Positions 7,642 to 10,806 of a stretch of DNA of 10,806 nt are shown here, piece by piece. The stretch lies in assembly GCA_030838025.1 (NCBI GenBank), contig JAUTXM010000379.1, positions 1 to 10,806 on the forward strand. The letters are read 5' to 3'. Positions within the stretch are counted from its first letter, which is position 1, and every line of letters begins with the position of its first letter. The notes beneath the pieces were generated by a model. That model made no database searches. It was not told where the DNA came from and worked only from the letters and a program-made list of their open reading frames with translations. The stretch is from Acidimicrobiaceae bacterium (GTDB taxonomy: Bacteria; Actinomycetota; Acidimicrobiia; Acidimicrobiales; Palsa-688). The translations under genes and the position numbers were made by a program.

Positions 7642-9249
7642 TCACCGGGCGGCGCTGCGCCAGCCTCGTTGGAACGGCAGCCGCCAGTGGTTCGGCGCGA
7701 TCAGCTTGTGCACCGCGTCAGGACCCCACGAGCCCTGGGGGTAGCTGTGGACCGGCGGGGGCGACTCCAGCAGCGGCGTCGCCACCTCCCACAACCGTTC
7801 GATGCCCTCGGCGGTGGTGAACAAGGTGTGGTCGCCCATCATGGCGTCATGGATCAGCCGTTCGTACGCCTCGAGCACGTCGCCTTCATAGCTCGTTTCT
7901 TGGAGGGCGAACTGCAAGCTCAACTTGTCCAGCTTCATCCCCGGACCGGGGCGCTTGCCGTAGAACGACAGCGACAGCTTCGAGGAGTCGGCCAAATCGA
8001 ACGTCAGGTGGTCAGGTCCGAGCGCCCCCACGCCTGAGCCGGTAGGAAACATGCTGCGGGGGGGCTCGCGGAAGGCGATCGAAATGATGCGGGCCCCTTC
8101 GGCCATGCGCTTGCCGGTGCGGAGGAAGAAGGGAACGCCGGCCCACCGCCAGTTGTCGATGGCGCAGCGCAGGGCGATGAACGTCTCGGTGTCCGAGTGG
8201 GGGTCCACACCCGGCGTCGACCGGTAGCCCTCGTACTGGCCCCGTACGACCTGCTCGGGATTGATGGGGCAAAGCGACCGAAAAACCTTGTTTTTCTCCT
8301 CGCTGATGGCCTTCGGTTCGAGCGCGGTCGGTGGTTCCATGGCCATGAAGGCCAAGACCTGGAGCAGGTGGGTGACCACCATGTCGCGAAACGCGCCAGT
8401 CGACTCGTAGAACTGGGCCCGGTTGCCGACCGAAAGGGTCTCGGGCACGTCGATCTGGACATGGTCGATGTGGTCCCGGTTCCAGATCGGCTCGAATAGG
8501 CCGTTGGCGAAGCGAAACGCCAGGATGTTCTGCGCCGCTTCCTTGCCCAGGAAGTGGTCGATCCGATACACCTGACCCTCGGCGAACACCTCGTGGACGG
8601 CGGCGTTGAGAGCTTGGGCGGTGGGCAGGTTGGTCCCGAACGGCTTCTCCATGACGATGCGCGACCGCTCGACCAGCCCGGCCTGACCGAGTGTCTGGAC
8701 CACCGTTCGGGCGGCGCTGGGCGGGATGCTCAGGTAGTGCAGCCGCCGGACCTCCTTGGCCCGGTCGGCGCCCACGAGGGTCCGTTCGGCGGTGGCGACC
8801 GCCTCAGCCAGGCCCGCCGGACCCTGGCTCTGAGGCACGTAGCTGATCCGCTGCTCGAAGGCCTCCCATTCGTGCGTCTGGATCTCGGTGCGCCCGAACT
8901 CGTCGCACGCTTGGCGGGCCAGGCGGCGGAACCCCTCGCTGTCGAGTTCCTCCAAGGCGGTCGCCACGACCCGGCACTCCGGGAGGAGGTCCGCCTGGGA
9001 GAGGTGCAGGAGGCCGGGCAGCAACTTGCGGCGCGCCAGGTCGCCGGCCGCGCCGAACAGGACGATGACGTGCGGCGGCAGCGGGGTCATGGCCACGGTC
9101 GGAGCCGGGCTTCCCGGAGCCGTTTCGGCCGTGACCGCCGTCACCGGCGGCCGGGTGTCGTCATGGCCGTCCGCGCCGGCGTTTTCTACGCCCGTCTCGA
9201 TGGGGGCCTCAGTAGGGGCCTTGGTCAGCGAATCTGATGCCTGGGCCAC
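7642..9249 (-). CDS. zwf: Glucose-6-phosphate 1-dehydrogenase
   Basis: Catalyses glucose-6-phosphate + NADP+ to 6-phosphogluconolactone + NADPH, the entry step of the oxidative pentose phosphate pathway, in the cytoplasm. In the 535 aa product the Rossmann motif is GAAGDLARRK (66-75), followed by EKPFG (201-205) and the active-site signature RIDHFLGKE (229-237) with the expected His232 and Lys236. RTGKRM (377-382) and the C-terminal RLIHDAMMGD (464-473) are also family-typical. Basic residues R73 and R74 after GDL fit NADP+ use. The start is GTG at 9249, supported by GGGAGG with a 6 nt spacer. This gives about 55 residues of Ala/Thr/Pro/acidic sequence before the catalytic domain, an unusual extension; an internal ATG at 9090 (Met54) would remove it but has weaker support. 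No opcA, gnd or pgl lies in the window. The upstream same-strand amidotransferase gene ends 102 bp before it. Confidence 0.96.
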   Translation of the reverse strand: MAQASDSLTKAPTEAPIETGVENAGADGHDDTRPPVTAVTAETAPGSPAPTVAMTPLPPHVIVLFGAAGDLARRKLLPGLLHLSQADLLPECRVVATALEELDSEGFRRLARQACDEFGRTEIQTHEWEAFEQRISYVPQSQGPAGLAEAVATAERTLVGADRAKEVRRLHYLSIPPSAARTVVQTLGQAGLVERSRIVMEKPFGTNLPTAQALNAAVHEVFAEGQVYRIDHFLGKEAAQNILAFRFANGLFEPIWNRDHIDHVQIDVPETLSVGNRAQFYESTGAFRDMVVTHLLQVLAFMAMEPPTALEPKAISEEKNKVFRSLCPINPEQVVRGQYEGYRSTPGVDPHSDTETFIALRCAIDNWRWAGVPFFLRTGKRMAEGARIISIAFREPPRSMFPTGSGVGALGPDHLTFDLADSSKLSLSFYGKRPGPGMKLDKLSLQFALQETSYEGDVLEAYERLIHDAMMGDHTLFTTAEGIERLWEVATPLLESPPPVHSYPQGSWGPDAVHKLIAPNHWRLPFQRGWRSAAR

Positions 9250-9255
9250 GACGTA

Positions 9256-9261
9256 CCTCCC
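9256..9261 (-). promoter_or_regulatory. Ribosome binding site of zwf
   Basis: On the minus strand GGGAGG precedes the GTG at 9249 with a 6 nt spacer. This strong match decides for the long form of the protein with its N-terminal extension over the internal ATG at 9090. Confidence 0.7.
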
Positions 9262-9329
9262 GTTTTACCCGTAGCCGATTCATCTCTTCCCCGTCATCGC
9301 TCAGGGTAAAGGCTAGACGGCTGGTGTTT

Positions 9330-9350
9330 CGCCTCTGTGTCCGGGAGGCG
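9330..9350 (-). terminator. Hairpin just after the amidotransferase stop codon
   Basis: On the minus strand CGCCTC (9350-9345), a 9 nt loop and GAGGCG (9335-9330) form a 6 bp GC-rich stem starting 1 nt after the TAG stop (9354-9352). No T-run follows, so it may be an intrinsic terminator of the weak GC-rich type, an mRNA 3'-end stabiliser or a chance structure. If it terminates, zwf needs its own promoter in 9262-9329, where TANNNT-like hexamers exist but no clear -35 box. Confidence 0.35.
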
Positions 9351-9351
9351 C

Positions 9352-10170
9352 CTACGCCACGTCGTCGACCAGATGGCCACGGCCGGCGTCGACCGGCGGC
9401 GCTTCCTGGAACGATTCCGGCATCTGAAGCTCCGGCCGCTGGGCCGCCGCGGCTTTCGTCAACCACAAGAACAGCTGGCCGTGCGGTGCCAGGTTGATCA
9501 GGAACTCGGGGTGCCATTGGACCGCCACGATCGGCGCCCCGTCGGTCGCTTCGATCGCCTCGATGACGCCGTCGGCGGCCCAGGCAACGGGCCGGAACCC
9601 CTCCCCCACCCGGGCGATGGCCTGGTGATGGATGGAGTTGACCCCGAGGCGGGCCGGCCCGACGATGGCCGCCAGGCGGCTCGCGGGGTCGATGTCGACG
9701 CTGTGCACCGGCTCCGAATAGTGCTCCCGCTGACGGTGGGGCTCCTCGGTGATGTTCGGGAGGTGCTGGATGAGGCTCCCGCCCGCGGCCACGTTGAGCA
9801 GCTGGGCGCCCCGGCACACGCCCAGAAGCGGCATCGTTTGGTGATCCCGGCGTCCGTTGCCAGGCTTTCGGGTGGCGGCTGCGGCCTGCGACAGCGCCTG
9901 TTCCCAGGCGTCGCGCGCCGGGTCGACGTCGTACGCTTCGGGGGCCGGATCTTCGCCGTACTCCCACGACGCCACGTCACCCCCGCCCGTCAGGACCAAC
10001 CCGTCGAGGCCCACCAGCATCTCGGCCGCGTCGGTGGGCGCCAGCGTGGGCAGGATCAACGGCAGACCACCGGCGCGCCAAACAGCGTCCACGTACCACC
10101 GGCTCACTCGATCGACGCGCCGCTCATCGTGGACGGTCGGCGTACTCGAAATCCCGATCCGCGGCCGCAT
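9352..10170 (-). CDS. Class I glutamine amidotransferase-like hydrolase (peptidase C26, PuuD-like)
   Basis: 272 aa, about the usual length for the gamma-glutamyl-gamma-aminobutyrate hydrolase (PuuD) family. It starts MRPRIGISST. Visible are LTGGGDV (60-66, oxyanion region), the nucleophile elbow LLGVCRGAQLLNV with Cys119, NSIHHQAI (178-185) and VQWHPEF with His220 and Glu222, completing the Cys-His-Glu triad. Members hydrolyse gamma-glutamyl amide bonds, for example in putrescine breakdown; the substrate here cannot be read from sequence, and no puu, polyamine or glutamine-synthetase-like genes are adjacent. The ATG at 10170 is preferred over the GTG 30 bp upstream because GGGAGG sits 5 nt before the ATG and the family's conserved strand begins there. 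The C-terminal 25 residues (about QRPELQMPE onward) look like a variable tail. It shares a 170 bp divergent upstream region with thrS and lies 102 bp before zwf on the same strand. Confidence 0.9.
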   Translation of the reverse strand: MRPRIGISSTPTVHDERRVDRVSRWYVDAVWRAGGLPLILPTLAPTDAAEMLVGLDGLVLTGGGDVASWEYGEDPAPEAYDVDPARDAWEQALSQAAAATRKPGNGRRDHQTMPLLGVCRGAQLLNVAAGGSLIQHLPNITEEPHRQREHYSEPVHSVDIDPASRLAAIVGPARLGVNSIHHQAIARVGEGFRPVAWAADGVIEAIEATDGAPIVAVQWHPEFLINLAPHGQLFLWLTKAAAAQRPELQMPESFQEAPPVDAGRGHLVDDVA

Positions 10171-10175
10171 CCTGG

Positions 10176-10181
10176 CCTCCC
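10176..10181 (-). promoter_or_regulatory. Ribosome binding site of the PuuD-like gene
   Basis: Minus-strand GGGAGG with a 5 nt spacer to the ATG at 10170. It favours this ATG over the in-frame GTG at 10200. Confidence 0.65.
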
Positions 10182-10200
10182 AGTGTACGACGAGGCCCAC

Positions 10201-10213
10201 GGGAACCGTTCCC
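10201..10213. promoter_or_regulatory. 13 bp palindrome in the divergent promoter region, possible operator
   Basis: GGGAAC-C-GTTCCC has perfect 6 bp arms around one base. It lies 31 bp upstream of the PuuD-like ATG and 128 bp upstream of thrS, about where a repressor would cover the amidotransferase promoter. No regulator is named by this motif alone. Confidence 0.35.
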
Positions 10214-10322
10214 CGTCGGACCCGGCGGCACCTGCCTCACGCAGCCGCGCTGGTGGCGCCGGTCGCCTTGATGCGCTCGCAGGGTTGGGGAAAAGGGAGC
10301 CGGGCGGGCCGGACCGGAGCCG

Positions 10323-10328
10323 TAAGCT
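10323..10328 (+). promoter_or_regulatory. Possible -10 box of thrS (TAAGCT)
   Basis: TAAGCT fits the actinobacterial -10 pattern TANNNT and lies 12 bp before the thrS ATG, so transcription would start only a few bases before the codon. No purine-rich ribosome binding site lies in the 20 bases before the ATG, which agrees with a leaderless or near-leaderless message. A -35 box is not recognisable. Confidence 0.35.
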
Positions 10329-10340
10329 GACGCTCCTGTT

Positions 10341-10806
10341 ATGGAGAGCTTGCGGATCGTGGTGCGAGATCGTTCTGGAACGGCGGTCGAGCGGGACATC
10401 GACGCCGGAGCAACCGCGGCCACCCTTTTCCCCGACCGCGATGTCATCGCGGCCCGGGTGAACGGAGAGCTCCGGGACCTGGCGGCGGCCGTGCAGGCGG
10501 GCGACGAGGTGGAGCCGGTCACCGTCGACAGCGCCGACGGCCTCAAGATCTTGCGCCACTCGACCGCGCACCTGCTGGCCCAGGCCGTCCAGCAGCTGTT
10601 CCCGGGGGCCAAGCTCGGGATCGGGCCGCCCATCGAGAACGGCTTCTACTACGACTTCGACGTCGAGGTCCCCTTCAGTGCCGAGGACCTCAAGGCGATC
10701 GAGAAGCGCATGCGGGAGATCGTCAAGGCCGGACAGCGCTTCTCCCGGCGGGTGTCCGACGACGACAGCGCCCGGGCCGAGTTCGCTGACCAGCCCTACA
10801 AGCTGG
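10341..10806 (+). CDS. thrS: Threonine--tRNA ligase, N-terminal part (runs off the window)
   Basis: Charges tRNA-Thr with threonine in the cytoplasm. The first 155 residues are present. They comprise an N-terminal TGS domain (about 1-62, MESLRIVVRDRSG to EVEPVTV) and the start of the editing domain: LRHSTAHLLAQAV (71-83) with the HxxxH zinc/editing motif His73 and His77, then GAKLGIGPPIENGFYYDFD (89-107), which is highly characteristic of ThrRS. The catalytic class II core lies beyond the right edge; the whole enzyme is usually 640-690 aa. The frame is open to the last base. The ATG at 10341 is chosen because the TGS domain begins directly there; no ribosome binding site is seen, so a near-leaderless message is likely. 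It is divergent from the PuuD-like gene. Confidence 0.95.
   Translation, partial: MESLRIVVRDRSGTAVERDIDAGATAATLFPDRDVIAARVNGELRDLAAAVQAGDEVEPVTVDSADGLKILRHSTAHLLAQAVQQLFPGAKLGIGPPIENGFYYDFDVEVPFSAEDLKAIEKRMREIVKAGQRFSRRVSDDDSARAEFADQPYKL

Noticed and set aside
7430..7744. Small plus-strand frame carrying the Cys/Asp/Glu-rich repeat peptide CKDCEVCEDYEDREDC.
   Set aside because: It overlaps the ends of both flanking genes on the opposite strand, has no ribosome binding site that I can see, and is more simply explained by a 9 bp repeat keeping the frame open.
10182..10187. TACACT on the minus strand as a -10 box for the PuuD-like gene.
   Set aside because: It directly abuts the GGGAGG ribosome binding site, so the transcript would start inside or after that site; no -35 match at the right distance was found.
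9337..10461. A 374-codon plus-strand frame crossing the PuuD-like gene, the divergent region and the thrS start.
   Set aside because: It overlaps two well-supported genes, one on each strand, and shows no domain.

Overview
The window is about 10.8 kb of GC-rich DNA with dense coding, frequent GTG starts, short intergenic gaps and GGGAGG-type ribosome binding sites. This fits a high-GC Actinomycetota genome. An Acidimicrobiia-like lineage is a guess from the look of the genes, not something shown here. No rRNA, tRNA, insertion sequence, integrase or CRISPR array is visible.

Left block (1-3886, plus strand): two helicase genes lie 3 bp apart. The first is an Lhr-like DEAD/DEAH (SF2) helicase that probably begins before the window. 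The second is a UvrD/Rep-type SF1 helicase with an N-terminal NERD (nuclease-related) domain. They look co-transcribed and could be the 3' end of a larger operon for genome defence or DNA repair. This is the most likely place for an undescribed system, but the upstream partners are out of view.

Central block (3955-7475, minus strand, convergent with the helicases): a circularly permuted ATP-grasp/alpha-E fusion protein is followed by a transglutaminase-like protein, and stop and start overlap as GTGA. This is the ATP-grasp/alpha-E/transglutaminase cluster predicted from comparative genomics to make or modify peptides; its chemistry is not known. No Anbu proteasome-like gene, a frequent partner elsewhere, is present here.

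Right block (7642-10170, minus strand): glucose-6-phosphate dehydrogenase (zwf), preceded by a class I glutamine amidotransferase-like hydrolase of the PuuD/peptidase C26 type. Between zwf and the ATP-grasp gene is a 166 bp gap with two kinds of short tandem repeat and a 14 bp palindrome. At the right edge thrS (threonyl-tRNA synthetase) starts divergently on the plus strand and runs out of the window. The shared 170 bp divergent region holds a 13 bp palindrome and a possible near-leaderless thrS promoter.

The longest gene-free stretch is about 170 bp, so there is no large unexplained gap. The metabolic genes on the right have no obvious functional link to the helicase pair; the convergent junction at 3887-3954 is the natural boundary between them.
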